Source of the DNA: Antedon mediterranea | Lineage: Eukaryota; Echinodermata; Crinoidea; Comatulida; Antedonidae | Length of the DNA: 64,000 bases | NCBI RefSeq assembly: GCF_964355755.1 | Contig: NC_092674.1 | Span: 27,392,001-27,456,000 of the forward strand | Direction of reading: 5' to 3' | Program-made: the position numbers and the translations under genes | The notes under the pieces: model-generated | What the model saw: the letters and a program-made list of their open reading frames with translations, nothing else | What the model was told of the DNA's origin: nothing | The model's database searches: none | Part shown: one piece after another, positions 33,064 to 45,251 of the stretch | How the letters are laid out: each line of letters begins with the position of its first letter | Position numbering within the stretch: the first letter of the stretch is position 1

Positions 33064-34441
33064 GTATTAACGTGATGACGAACTATAAGAACGTATACGT
33101 GTTCTATGGGTGTATTCGACAAATTAAAACAATTTTTCTGATGTATTAGGAGGCCTATATAAGTACTGTATATTCCGTGCAGAATAAGACTTTGATAGAA
33201 AGCAAATGAGTAAAACGACTTTACCGACTGAACGCGCGCGTACACCGCTTCCTCCTTGATCTGTTTTCGTAACTACCGACACGCCCTCTTTCGTGTAGAA
33301 TTGCCTTTTTAACGATTTTTTTCGACAAATTGGAGCACTTTTAAAATAATCTTTAGTTTACAATGATTAATAAATACAGTTTGCACTCATGTCAATTTAA
33401 GTAATTCGCAACACTGTAATTGTAATTTTTGATCAATTTTATATACCGTATATATTATGCCACAGGTAATTTTACGACAATTAAGTGATGAGGTTTTTCA
33501 CTTGTTCCGTGTATTCCTCGTATAATTTGTTGATGAATAAGTAGTGCCAAATAATTTTTATTTTCACTCCATCAACTATTATCATTTCTTTATTCATCAT
33601 AGTGACATTGGGTAACATAATAAACCTTTGTTTATTTAAACAGTACAAATTTAAATTATAAAAATCAGAAACCCATCATCAACCATTTCGTCAACAGCAG
33701 CATCATCTAGAAAATGACGCGCGCGTAATAAAAGCAACGTCTTTCTTACGCGCGTTAACACGTGCTGTGGATAGTTACAGTGGCACAGTACAAAATAATA
33801 CAAAAGAAAATTACTTTAATATATCGTATTTTTTCTATTGAAATCTTATAATTATTTGCTGCCATTTTTTTTCTTTTCAAATTAATATGACTATCATGGA
33901 ATATGACATATGGATTTTATGAAATGATTTAAGACACCAACAGTTTATGATTACCTTTATGAACGTGGGTTGTAGAAAGGAAGATGAACGAGCATTTTCC
34001 ACAGACGTACGTCGTACGAATGACACTTTTCTAATCTGAATCTTTGGCGCGTTATTATACTTCGTAATTAGTGGAAATCTTTGTTCTCTGTTCACCACAA
34101 TATACATTTTCTTCAACGTGACATTACTATTAGAAAACATGTCTGTCTAATTAAGTATCGACGAAAAGTATTCGTGAAAGACGGCATGTAGAGAGATAAT
34201 TAAGTGGTTTTGAGTAAAATGATTTTTGAAATACTTCCATTAGTGATGGTGAAATGAAAATTATACCGGTGTTAATCTTTCGGTAATTTCACATGAGTTG
34301 TGGAAAGATGTGGAGGATACGTTACATTATTTGAATTTATATAACATGCAAATACAACTCGTAAATTTTGGCCATCTTTTTTTAAACTTTTGTTCGACGA
34401 TAAATATATAGATACAGCATTCTTCAGTATTATCTGAACTA
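33064..34441. other. AT-rich intergenic DNA
   Basis: CG-rich palindromic motifs GAACGCGCGCGTACAC (about 33229) and GACGCGCGCGTAA with a nearby TTACGCGCGTTAA (33716-33761) stand out. An 87-residue minus frame (33877-34140) has no recognisable domain and is not supported. Confidence 0.5.
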
Positions 34442-34572
34442 TTAAGCGTTACATGCCCTAATATGGTAGTAATATGCGCAAATATATAGTAGTGATATGA
34501 CATCATTATGTCCATATGAGCACATCACATTTTTTTTGTAACATAAAGTTTGATAGTGTAGACAAAGCCTTA
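34442..34572. mobile_element. MITE family B, 5'-eroded copy
   Basis: ATGCCCTAATATGGTAG, TATAGTAGTGATATGACATC, CACATCACATTTTTTTTG and AAGTTTGATAGTGTAGACAA are present. The left terminal repeat is lost. Confidence 0.75.
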
Positions 34573-35722
34573 GAGGGAAATGTCGAACAGACGTTCGATC
34601 GAATTGCGTATAAAATCATAATAAACCGTTGCGGTAGCTAATTACTTATGTTTACAATGCCTTCTCGGTGTTTATTTTGTTAATTTTCGTACTGGCGTAT
34701 TTATAATCTCAAACTTTCAACATTGACTCAACTATGGCAATTGATAAAAAGCATGACGTAGGCTATATATTTCAGGCTAGCTGTACTATATTTATTTCAG
34801 GAACGGTCGTACTGTTAAATGAAAATAAATTATTTGGACGACGTATTATTTTCATTAGAGATATATAAAACAAGGTTATTTAACTACTACAAATAGTACA
34901 AATCAAATCATGGCAGTGATTATTTAGAAAAGGAAAGAAATGCCCTCGATGTATAGCACACTAATTAATAGGTTAGTATTGTGGCGTATAGTCAATATAC
35001 GTTATACTTCGTCATTGTTCAATGTTGTTACTGGCATAGTTACCATATAAATTGTCTTCCCACCTTGTTTACTAGAAAATGTTGATGCGGTCGTGGGCCT
35101 ATTTATTGATTGAAGTCTTTGATAATCTAAAGTTTCTTGTCATTAAGCATAAATGGGAAATGGAAGCCTATTATACGATATCAAAACACATTATTTGAAT
35201 TGCCGTTTGGGTATAGAAAAAAAATACATGAAAGGTAGTTGTACTGAAACAGGCTCCTTAACAAATTGGCCTACGGTTATTACATGTTGCTGCTTAAGTC
35301 TCGCACTGGAATATCAGTCTGATGTTGTTCGTTTAATTTCTTAAAATTCATGACGTTGAATACTTTGGGGATAATATCTACTTCTCACCTTGACAACAAT
35401 CAATATATGTATTGTGTGTTGGCGAGACTGTTAGAGAACTTCATCTTTGTGCAGGTTTATCACACCGCCTAACTAATGGCTAAATGCCTGCAGGAAATAC
35501 ATGGGATTATGTTGTAAAAACACAATACAATCATGTTGGCGTGGACATGTTTTCTGACCTTTACTGATTTGAAGATGAAAAAAAAACAATTCAGGAATAT
35601 TTTATGAAGAGGTGATTTGGGCTGTTGAATATCTTTAGGTTGCAGGCCCTACAGTAAGCAATTTAGAATAATATCAAATGAAATGGGATGGGTCTTACTT
35701 AAAAACCGCGTTTAGCATCTCC
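34573..35722. other. AT-rich intergenic DNA
   Basis: No supported feature. The 63-residue frame at 35153-35344 has no recognisable domain. Confidence 0.5.
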
Positions 35723-35882
35723 AAGCTCCGTGTACACTATCAAACTAGTTTGACAAAAAATGTGTGATGTTCTCAAATATGGTAGTGATATGCCCAAATA
35801 TGGTAGTGATATGATATCATCATGTACATGGGCACATCATTTTTGTTTGTTACATCAAGTTTGATAGTTTAGACAGAGCTTA
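35723..35882. mobile_element. MITE family B copy
   Basis: AAGCTCCGTGTACACTATC at the left and GATAGTTTAGACAGAGCTTAA at the right, with CAAACTAGTTTGACAAA, two AAATATGGTAGTGATATG blocks and ATCATCATGTACATGGGC inside. Confidence 0.87.
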
Positions 35883-36290
35883 AGGCTGATTAAAACGTAC
35901 CGGTTTACGTGCTAGCTATAGACAATTAGTAGGCCTACTTGTAATGTCGTAAAGTTTACATTTTCTAACATTGTATATTTAGACCAGTGTCTTCTAGTAG
36001 TTTATTAGCTGTTATTCGCAACATCGAAATATTTGTATGTCTCGTATCAAAACGCGGATTGAAAGGATAATAAATAGCGCATAAATATCAATTATGAAAC
36101 TCCTCAGTTCATCCCGACTTGTTTGAAAAGCTCATAAATTGTTGTATAATATATATTTATTCACCATGCTACTCTGATAATAAAAACAAAGCAGGTAAAT
36201 TATCTTTGAGCTCTGGGATAGAAACGTAATTACAGTTGTAAATAATAAAGGACTGTACATGTTACATTTATACAAACATCGAGTATCGCG
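35883..36290. other. AT-rich non-coding DNA
   Basis: No supported feature. TAGGCCTA occurs at 35930-35937. Confidence 0.5.
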
Positions 36291-36432
36291 TCAACAACTG
36301 AATCTCACTAGAGGATACAACGTAATGCCGAACGTGCGACGCAAGTAATTTGACCTATTGCATACGCTAGTTCGCTTCTGATTGCTCAAATAACTTGTTT
36401 TGCACGTATGTCCTTGCGTGCTGGAGTCTCGA
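36291..36432. mobile_element. MITE family A, decayed copy
   Basis: CTGAATCTCACTAGAGG, CGTGCGACGCAAGTAATTTG, ACCTATTGC, CGCTTCTGATTGCTCAAATA, TGCACGTATGTCCTTGCG remain. Terminal GGTTCCC repeats have eroded. Confidence 0.62.
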
Positions 36433-39400
36433 CGGTTAATAGAAAGGAAAGAAATACTTGTATACCTACTTAAATATAATCGTATTGAGCGTGCAACACG
36501 ATTAGAGTTACCGGAGGGGGCATAGAATAAAACAATTATTGAAAATCCGACGTGACACACGAAGTAAAAATATTGCACACATTTTAGAAAGCTAAAGGAT
36601 ACATAAACGGACATTATATTAATCTAAATGATTTTTAATTTGGACATCATGAATTATAGTATGAATATTCATAATTCCCGCGTAGCAGCTATTCATATTC
36701 TTTACAGAAAGTTTACCTCCCGTCACGCTTCATTGATTGTCACGAAAGTTCATTGTTTGACTACAAAACAGTGGCCTAAGACGACCTAGACATGTTTACG
36801 ACTTTCGCTCTTTGCGGGTGAAATCACTATTGCAGGCGCTGATTGTACAGTCTATGTCTTTTTTTTTTCAATGAGAATTTTTATATAATATAGGTGTTTG
36901 TGCCTTTATGAGAGCCTTGCTTGCGTTTGAACTCTCGTTACCACGACGAGTTAGGTGATCAACGAAAGGTGCATGCATGCGCAGAAATAAATAGTTGTTA
37001 GTGAGAGTAGGTCATGTGCTTTTTGGAGTTAGTGAGCAGACATTATATATGACTACTTCGGTTAATTGCAATACAAATTGACGCAATTTTAGGCTGTGGT
37101 GTATTGTTTGAATTTGGACAAATTGTGTGTGTTGGTAGATTCATTAAGATTAATTAACAAGTGTAATCATAAGTGTCCAGATTAATTATAATCAATCTAA
37201 AAGCTCGGGCAATAGGAAATAGAGTGACCATTCCTAATAATAAAGAAAGTGCACGTATAGTTCAATTTTGTGATTCTCTGTATCATGTTTAAATCTGTTA
37301 TTTGGAGGTATTTTACTGATCTTGTATTGAGACGCAACAATGACATAGATCTTTTTTTTCTTTAACTTTTATTTTACTTATTGTATTATGGACGCAACTT
37401 CAATCAAGAAGTGTGCCACTGTTTCAAAAGTGTAGAAGAAAAACAACGATAAATACTGTCTGACATAAAAAATGTGGTTACTTAATAAAAACCACATTGG
37501 ATTTAGCGCTGACGCTATAATACACGCACGATTAACATATACGTACTTTACTGTGTCGCTTATACAGATCCATCACCATTAGGGCGTCGACGATGAGCTA
37601 ACATCTTATTATCCGCTTACATCATCTTTAATATTATACAGTATGTATTTAACTATGATTTTAGGCTAATGGTGAATTATTGTCGGCTGGAGGGTCAAGT
37701 AGACCTTTAGTAGGATTATCGTGTCAATGTTTAAGAAACAGAATCGATTTGATTGATTGGATTAGATTATCGTGGATCAGCTACCAACGTAATAAATGTG
37801 GAATTGACAGTAGTGGATTAAGACGGATTAGTCCGATTCCTTGTATTGAAATTGTTAATTGATATTACGAACAGTAGCCTGTTACACGAAGTGACTTTCA
37901 ATATTTAAAAGAATGTTTGTAAGTATAAGAAAGCTGTAATTAGGTTATGTTTTAATTTGTATTATTTCGTTTGCGAGTAGTTGCGAGTAGTTTCGTGTAT
38001 GTGAAGATTATACAGTTTGTTTTTGTTTACAACTAGGCCTAAAGGAGTGATAATATAGCTTTAATACTACAATTTAAAGTCTGTTGTTTTATATGGGAGT
38101 ACTATAAATAAACAATATTGTATTACTTGCCAGTGTTAATTACTTCTCACTTGTTAATTTGATTTTAACACGCAAACAATCGTCATGGTTCAATGCACAT
38201 ATATTAGATGGCCCAATTTACAGTCATCGTTATTCACTACCTATGTAAAGTTACAACTCTATCCAAATTAAAACTAATTATGTTTGTTAATGGGATAATA
38301 GTACAGTTACTCATAAATTACAAGACCAGTAATTAAGAGACAGCCTGTATGGTTATTAATGATGATATCTTGTATCAGTTCGGTTTCTAAGATGTAAACA
38401 GATTTTCTCAATTAATTTGATAGAACCGACTATGTAAAACTTGTGTGAGGCATTTTGTGATAACGAAAGCCAACGTGTGTATACCGTGTATACAATAATG
38501 CTTTATTTTATCTACTTTTTTTGTAATGTATATTATCGCATTCCTTTTAATGCCAGACGCAATTATCTTTTTAATATTTAAATAGTATATATTGAAACCA
38601 AACTTATTGATTTCTGCTGTAAATTGTTTTCTTTCTGTAATATAGTAAGCTGTACTAGATTTCAATAAGATAGCCATACAGTGTCAGACTTAATTTGTAC
38701 ACTAAACTAACTTATATATTGTCTGAACGCTAATTTAAATCTAAGAAAAAAGTCTCCACTGCTTTCAACAATACGCCATAGAATACCTCGAAACATCATC
38801 GAAATCTATAACTCGCAGAATTCTGAATAAAAACAAATAAATAATAATCTTAAGTACGTTATAGCCAATTAAATGGATTTTACTAGCTTTCCTAGGCTGG
38901 ATATTTACTTTTTGTTCAATGTATTTTTTATCTAAACTATTTTACAATTATAGGAGTAGATTAGATGACTCATTGGAAAACAAAACACGGCAATGAAAAG
39001 TTATTTGTTGGAACGTTTTTTGTTGGAAAGTTAATTGTTGGGAATCTAGGGCCACTGAACACACCTTTGCATATTAAACAATACAATAAGGGTGGATCAC
39101 CAAATTAACAAGATATCGTTGTTGTGATTGTTATTATTCTGTTGGGTCATGGTAGAACAGTATTTTTTTCCTCTTTTGCGAGTCGTCCCACTTTCATTTA
39201 ATTTTAATATCACAATGAAAACTATAAAGGGCAATCAGAGAGCGCAAACCTCCACCTATGAGGAAAATAAAAATTTAATGACGTTTTCCCATACAGCTAT
39301 GAAACCATCCGTTGAAAAATTTTATGAAAATCGAGCAATAAAGTTTTGAGGAATCCTGCTAACTAACAGATATAGAAAGAAATAAATACGCGCGATTGAC

Positions 39401-40427
39401 CTCATACTATCGCCATTCTTGCGGAGAGAATAACTTAATCATCTACAATTGCCTATACCTTTTTAGATATTACAATTTTTATGGTAAAAACAAGATATAA
39501 TATCAAAAATAAACGTGAAGTTTGGAACAAGGCTGTTGGCATATACGATTAAAACGTTAAAAAAAATGCAGAAGACATTGCTATAGTGAAGTCGGTGCGT
39601 GAAAAACGTACAGTGAATTAATAATGAAAGTGTACATCTGCAGACTTCATCAGCCTATATATTATTAACACACTTGTAATATATTGCCATCAATCCTTTC
39701 ATAATTCGTCAGTAACTTCATGATCTAACAACATTAATGAAGTCAACATATGTGCGTTCAAACTAGCCGAATCGGTATTTAAATTTTCCGTCACTGCAGA
39801 ATTCCCGTTTGTTTATGAGATGACATATTACGAAATTTGTCTATTTGATATTGTCATATTCAGCACACGTGTGGGTTTAAACTTTGGTGTGACATCTGTG
39901 CGGTTTGTGCGCACACGCACAACTTGGTATCGCATCTTGTACGCACGAGTCGTGACGACAAACACTCAATTGGCATGTTATAGTGAGACAGCAAGTGAAA
40001 GAATGTGTAAATTACTTAGTACGCAAAAAACTAATATTTTGAGTTGTTCATGGAGAATAGTTTTAGCTCTTTAAATATTTATTAATAGTGCTTTACATCA
40101 ACACTTCGTGATGAAGGTGTGAAACTGATTAAATCCACGCTATACAATAACATTACGATATACATATATTAGTTTAATGTGACATTAAAATGAGTTATTT
40201 TTAAAAGCATTTAACACATTGTCTACGGAAGATTTCAAGACCGTTTACAGCTTCTTGATCATCGCAATAGCAGAGAAGGCCTATAATACGGTATATCAAG
40301 ATCTGTTAAAAACATGGTGTTACCGGTACTATTATAGTCGGTAAACAACTTTCAGCGACCGATCTAGACTTAATTTGAAGGCTCACAAATCTGCGTAGCC
40401 CATATGCAGCAGTGACACTGTTTATTT
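36433..40427. other. Long AT-rich intergenic stretch
   Basis: No convincing gene. Frames at 37680-37862, 38408-38677, 39128-39349 and 39820-40074 show no domain, splice context or conservation signal I can see. GCATGCATGCGCAG lies near 36971. A TTGTTGGAA-type micro-repeat lies at 39005-39040. Confidence 0.5.
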
Positions 40428-40526
40428 CGACTACGCAGGTATTGAGTCTCCGTCAATCTGCGCATGTTCATACTATTTCTTAGGAAGCGCAGAAAGACTT
40501 TTCCACTCAACAGCTGCATAGTCGTG
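40428..40526. mobile_element. Repeat family K, inverted-repeat element
   Basis: The left arm CGACTACGCAGGTATTGAGTC (40428-40448) is mirrored by CACTCAACAGCTGCATAGTCGTG (40504-40526). The same arrangement occurs at 61819-61917, and a left arm alone is at 22195. The true limits may lie outside, because the flanks (GAAAACGAAA..) are also shared with the 61.9 kb copy. Confidence 0.65.
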
Positions 40527-41429
40527 GGACAAGTTCTGAAAACGAAATGTTGCTATTGGTGTCACGTCACTGCTACAAGCGTACGCTAAAAGTGTCCCCT
40601 TAATTTGAGTGCCTTAATTAGTCAATAAGTCAGCAACCTTAAGGCCTTTCGGCCATCGATCGATAGGTTTGTAATCGAACGGGAAACCAAACTCGCTAAC
40701 GAACGAGGATGCAAATTGATTCAATGCAACATACAATCAATCTGTGTGAAGGACAATGAAATTAATTGTAACACATAGGTGTATAGAAATTCGAATGAAA
40801 ACAATTTCGAATCCTTGTGTCACTGATGAACTGTTTAGCAACTCGATCAGATTATGAGAGATCGTAATGTTAAAAAATGAGTACTTTTTGTATGTGTTGA
40901 TATATAATTTATGCCATGATTCAACTGTAGGGATTTAATATACAGTGTATAAAGAAGCCTGATAAGCTACATATCATTCTTCATATTCATGTCATGTCAA
41001 AAAAGGAATACTTTATGTCTAAATGTAATTAATTCTCTAAAATTGTAATTAAAATATGCGAAGCGCTTTGATCAACTTGGCAAAACCGCTTTATATTATT
41101 TTATTATTAATTCTCTCTAGACGTTAAATGCTTGTCATGGTCAGCCTCTTTGTCATCCAATTATCTGTACTATACGGTACGTATCTAGATGTTTCTAGTA
41201 TTATTCTCGATACTGTATAATATGTACTGTATAATATGTAGAGTATCATAGGCGAATTAGGTGATACAGTATCAATATGATATATGATATATGTGATGCA
41301 TCATTGGCCATAGGTCTAACCTAATATGTGATACATATGTGACACTGTTATATATAATTTGCTATGATACTTGACCAAATATACCATATTATGCGGAGAT
41401 ACAGTACAGATAACCGGGTTTAGAAAGGA
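40527..41429. other. AT-rich non-coding DNA
   Basis: Shares GAAAACGAAA with family K flanks at its start. TATA/ATGTGATACA-rich short repeats lie at 41215-41350. No gene seen. Confidence 0.5.
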
Positions 41430-41720
41430 TATTAAACCTGAGGCGAATGGTAATTAATCAATACATCCAAAAAGACCAACTTAGAACCAATCATTAACCT
41501 CAGAGATGACATATGCTGATGAATAGAAGCCGATATATCCTCAAGTCTCATCACAGCCCAAACACACTTACCGACGTACACTTCTTCAGAAGCACATCTA
41601 ACAGCAACACCTCACTTACAGCATCTTATACTTTGTTCGTGTTTCTTTATAATTATATCGTTTTGTGTATTTTAACGTATTATTGAATAAAAAAACTGTG
41701 ATATTCAATCAATCAATCAA
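41430..41720 (+). mobile_element. Probable LINE 3' end
   Basis: The segment has the layout of a LINE 3' terminus: less AT-rich sequence with TACACTTCTTCAGAAGCAC, then a T-rich tail, AATAAAAAAACTGTGATATTC and (AATC)n. Tetranucleotide tails after AATAAA are usual for CR1/L2-type LINEs. I cannot identify an ORF, so this is tentative. Confidence 0.4.
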
Positions 41721-41996
41721 GCGAGTAGAGTCTTTAATACAGTAAAACCTCCACACATTATATTACAGTAATTTCCAATGTACTTGCAATGCTATTATAT
41801 GTATGACAACACACTTTCAAGACCTATATATTTCTGCATCAAATATTTCTATTATTGCAATGACAATGGTAATTCAATATTGATAGTGAAAACTGTAACA
41901 GTATTTTAATATACGTTTACTATTTAATGACAATGAGAATGGATATGTATATTTGTTTCTGTTAGCCTATGTTAATAAGATACATTTTTTAAATAA

Positions 41997-42291
41997 TAAT
42001 CGAACATTAATACAGCGATAACGTTTATATAATTAGTTGCTAGTTGATATGGGGAATGGATTTATATATTTATACTGAAAATATAAATATAGGTATAATC
42101 AAGGAAATCTAACAACAAGATGCTGCTGAAATCAAAATATTTATTAATCGAACATTAATACAGCGATAACGTTTATATAATTAGTTGCTAGTTGATATGG
42201 GGAATGGATTTATATATTTATACTGAAAATATAAATATAGGTATAATCAAGGAAATCTAACAACAAGATGCTGCTGAAATCAAAATATTTA
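41997..42291 (+). repeat. Perfect 148 bp tandem duplication
   Basis: The segment starting CGAACATTAATACAGCGATA at 42001 repeats from 42149, apparently without any difference. It includes GTTTATATAATTAGTTGC, TATGGGGAATGGATT and the left end of a family H element, so it happened after that element inserted. It is either very recent or an assembly artefact. Confidence 0.93.
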
Positions 42292-42558
42292 ACTGTGGCT
42301 GCGCACAATCAGTTCCACTCCCCTTAAAGCTGGGTTCCCACTAGTACGCAATAACGTAAGCGCAACGCAACCTTATTGACCACTGACAATCGTCAGTTCG
42401 GATAATTTATCGCTTGTGATTGGTCAAGTTACTTACGTTGCGCTTACGTCTTGCGTTGCGTCCTAGTGAGAACCAAGGTTAACAGGCACCGCGCGTCGTT
42501 GTAACACACTGTTGGTATTTGTCAAGGCGAGCTCAGTGTCCTGTTGTTAGATTGCCTT
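42249..42558. mobile_element. Non-autonomous hAT-like element, family H copy 2, with nested MITE A
   Basis: Ends AAGGAAATCTAACAACAAG and CTGTTGTTAGATTGCCTT form inverted repeats. The element is flanked by identical 9 bp direct repeats, GGTATAATC at 42240-42248 and 42559-42567. Interior sequence ATCAGTTCCACTCCCC and CAGGCACC matches the copy at 15378-15587 but is split by a family A element. Confidence 0.8.
42324..42482. mobile_element. MITE family A nested in family H, with TTAA on both sides
   Basis: TTAAAGCTGGGTTCCCACTAG to CCTAGTGAGAACCAAGGTTAA. The interior is a diverged family A palindrome (AATTTATCGCTTGTGATTGG). The flanks CCCC and CAGGCACC meet at CCCCTTACAG in the family H copy lacking the insert, which identifies TTAA as the duplicated target. 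Confidence 0.88.
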
Positions 42559-42567
42559 GGTATAATC

Positions 42568-42873
42568 ATGGACCATATACATTATAACGCATGCATGCAA
42601 GCAATGTGCGTAAACATTGTGCGCCTCTCGCAACTGACGTATATTAATATGATGAGAGGTTTGCCGGTACCATTTATATATCAAGGGGGCTTCATTAACG
42701 TCAGCTAATTAGAAAATATTCACTTATGATGAGTAGCATTGTACTGTAGGAGCTGTATTGACGTATGTCACCACTCAATGTCAATCAGAACCATTCAATT
42801 CTGGGTTTTCTTTTTAACCTATATTGTTATATAAAATGACATTGTACAGCATACGTTTTAGCTGTGTAATAAA
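42568..42873. other. AT-rich non-coding DNA
   Basis: No supported feature. Confidence 0.5.
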
Positions 42874-43085
42874 AAGTGGCCATTTAAGAGTAGTGCATCG
42901 TCAATCTAAAACTCTGTCTACACCATCAAACTTGATGTGACACAAAACAGTGATGTGCCCATGGACATGATGATGTCATATCACTACTATATTTAAACAT
43001 ATCACTACCATTTTAGGCACAACACACTTTTTGTCAAACTAGTGGCCATTTAAGAGTAGTGCATCGTCAATCTAAAACTCTGTCT
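42874..43085 (+). repeat. Tandem duplication spanning a family B element
   Basis: AGTGGCCATTTAAGAGTAGT and GCATCGTCAATCTAAAACTC occur before the first family B copy (about 42876) and again at its truncated right side (about 43042). A segment of about 167 bp with one MITE and its left flank was therefore duplicated. Confidence 0.85.
42907..43041. mobile_element. MITE family B, right end lost at duplication joint
   Basis: TAAAACTCTGTCTACACC at the left, then GTGATGTGCCCATGGACATG, ATGATGTCATATCACTAC, CACACTTTTTGTCAAACTAG. The element stops where the duplicated flank begins. Confidence 0.85.
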
Positions 43086-43216
43086 ACACTAGTATCAAAC
43101 TTGATGTGACACAAAATTGTGATGTGCCCATAGACATGATGATGTGATATCACTACCATATGTTGGCACATCACACTTTTTTTTCCAAACTAGTTTGATA
43201 GTGTAGACATAGCTTT
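43074..43216. mobile_element. MITE family B copy
   Basis: CTAAAACTCTGTCTACACTAG to GTTTGATAGTGTAGACATAGC with complete interior blocks. It keeps both ends, unlike its neighbour. Confidence 0.88.
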
Positions 43217-44898
43217 ACAATATGATATGATTACGTTTTAAGTCAGATTTAAATCAGGCCTATTTATTAACGTTCTAGATTCTTACCGTCCGTAATATAA
43301 AAAATAAACATAAATGATATATTAAGTCCCGATAGGTATACAGAACTGCTAATGTAAATAATTCGTTTGACATTTTGGATAGTTTCTGAAATAATTACTA
43401 TGTTTACGGTGTACTGTCAATTTAGCTTGATTGACCGCATTAAAAAAAATAAATACACTCCGGACCTAGCTAACTAATCATATCGATGCTCCAGACATAA
43501 CCAAAACACATCGAAACTCAATTGCGAGTATAGCATACATTTATTATTTATTATTTACACATATTAGTATTAAATACATGTTATATGCGTGAATGATATC
43601 ATAAACAGTAGATTCTCGTATGGTGGCATGTTATACCAGTTTCCTGTCATTATACATGATACAGTCGATCTTTTTTGTCGATTTCTGTTCGTATCGTACT
43701 TAAGCTTAAATGATTGTATATCGACTTTAAGGAAAAACAAAACATGTATGTTTTGATTTATTTTACGAATAGTTTATACCAATATTTTACTAAATTCAAT
43801 TGTGTTTGTATACTCAGAAGACCACTGATAATGAGAATATGTTTTTTTGGTGATAATACATAAATTGCAGTTAAGGTTAGTTTGGACAAGTAAACATAAG
43901 TTACCTCACTCGCTACTTCTACATCTTAGTAGATTAGATAGATCTTCTAAATGGAAAGGTATGATTAAATATAATATGTTAAAATAAATTCAAGATGTAC
44001 GTGTCTAAAGATGACGCTAAACAAATTGAAAATAATCACACTTTACCGGCTTAGATTATCAATTTAAAGAAAATCGAAAATGCAGTTTTTGTAAACAAAC
44101 TGGCCTTGAAAGAGTATATATATTTATTATATCTGCGATATTACGAAGTTGATAATGCGCGCGTACAAAAGTTGATACTCGTATACGCGCGCCGGATTAA
44201 AAAAGACACATCAGCTGACGTGCGCGCGTACACACGCTGCTTGATGATTCTATACGATTGTATTTTATGTCTCTCTACATGAGGTCACTTCATAGGATTG
44301 GAATTCTATCAAGTTTGATCGACCAGCTCAATTGAGGAATGACCCCTGTGACGACATAAATGACCCCTGTGACGACATAATATCAACTTTCTCTTTAAAT
44401 GAGTACGGTAATTATTAATTTAAGATTTTTACAAATATGAATTTTACAAATTACATTACACTATACAAATGTTTGATTAAGATATTTCTTTTTAGGAAAT
44501 TTTTCCCATGGCAAAGATTTTTGTTTCCATCAATAGAAAGACATTCCTGAAAAGCAACTATCTAACAAACAAATATTTCAACATTGGTATTTCTGAGATA
44601 TACATAATGTGACAAAAAACATATATTCTGTGATGCTCGGGGACGGTTATAGGATGATAAGATTGAAATGATCAGATTGAAATGATCAGATTGAAATGTC
44701 ACGTAGGCCCGGACATCTACATAATAATTATTGATATACTGTAAAATGTCAGAGAGAACATTTTACAAACAGTAGAAGTCCTAAGGGTTCAAATTGGTAT
44801 CCAAAACAAGCGTTGAAACATAGGCCTATATTATCTTTGTTTGTTTGTTAATAAGGGTGTACACTGAATAGGAGGGGTTTCAAACAGTTGGTGGTTGT
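43217..44898. other. AT-rich intergenic DNA
   Basis: Includes three CG-rich motifs (next entry), a 22 bp direct duplication ATGACCCCTGTGACGACATA (44338-44380) and a 16 bp AGATTGAAATGATC repeat (44662-44698). No gene recognised. Confidence 0.5.
44150..44240. other. Cluster of CG-rich palindromic motifs
   Basis: TGCGCGCGTACA, ATACGCGCGCCGG and GTGCGCGCGTACACACG lie within 80 bases. They are part of a dispersed set discussed in the findings. The function is unknown. Confidence 0.6.
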
Positions 44899-45251
44899 TC
44901 ATACGGTCAACAATGGTCTACAGTTAAACGTTGTATATTCAATACAGAAAGACAGGTCCATGATGAAAGTCAGCTTTAGGAGGTGACGTGCTTTCTTACT
45001 TTTGTAGATGTCCTCATCTTGACAAATGTAACAATATGTATAAGTATTGCGAGCTCCGCGTGTGCGTGTAATGTACGCGGTAACTCGCGGTATTAATTTG
45101 TATGAATCCGACACATTTTCTAATTCTGCTCTCATTTTCTTTGGATTAAAATGAGTTACTTTTTGATATAACCGAATTTCATCACGTAGGGTATTAATAG
45201 CTTGTTATTCGGATCAACACGGATAGACAAAGCACGTATTAGTCTTGCCTT
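44899..45251. other. 3' flank of GPCR2, non-coding
   Basis: Downstream of the receptor on the minus strand and so probably 3' UTR. The 78-residue minus frame (44899-45135) has no recognisable domain. Confidence 0.45.

Noticed and set aside
33877-34140. 87-residue minus frame as a possible small gene
   Set aside because: No recognisable domain, no flanking exon signals and AT-rich composition.
39820-40074. 84-residue plus frame
   Set aside because: No domain, signal peptide or conservation evidence; its length is within chance for this composition.
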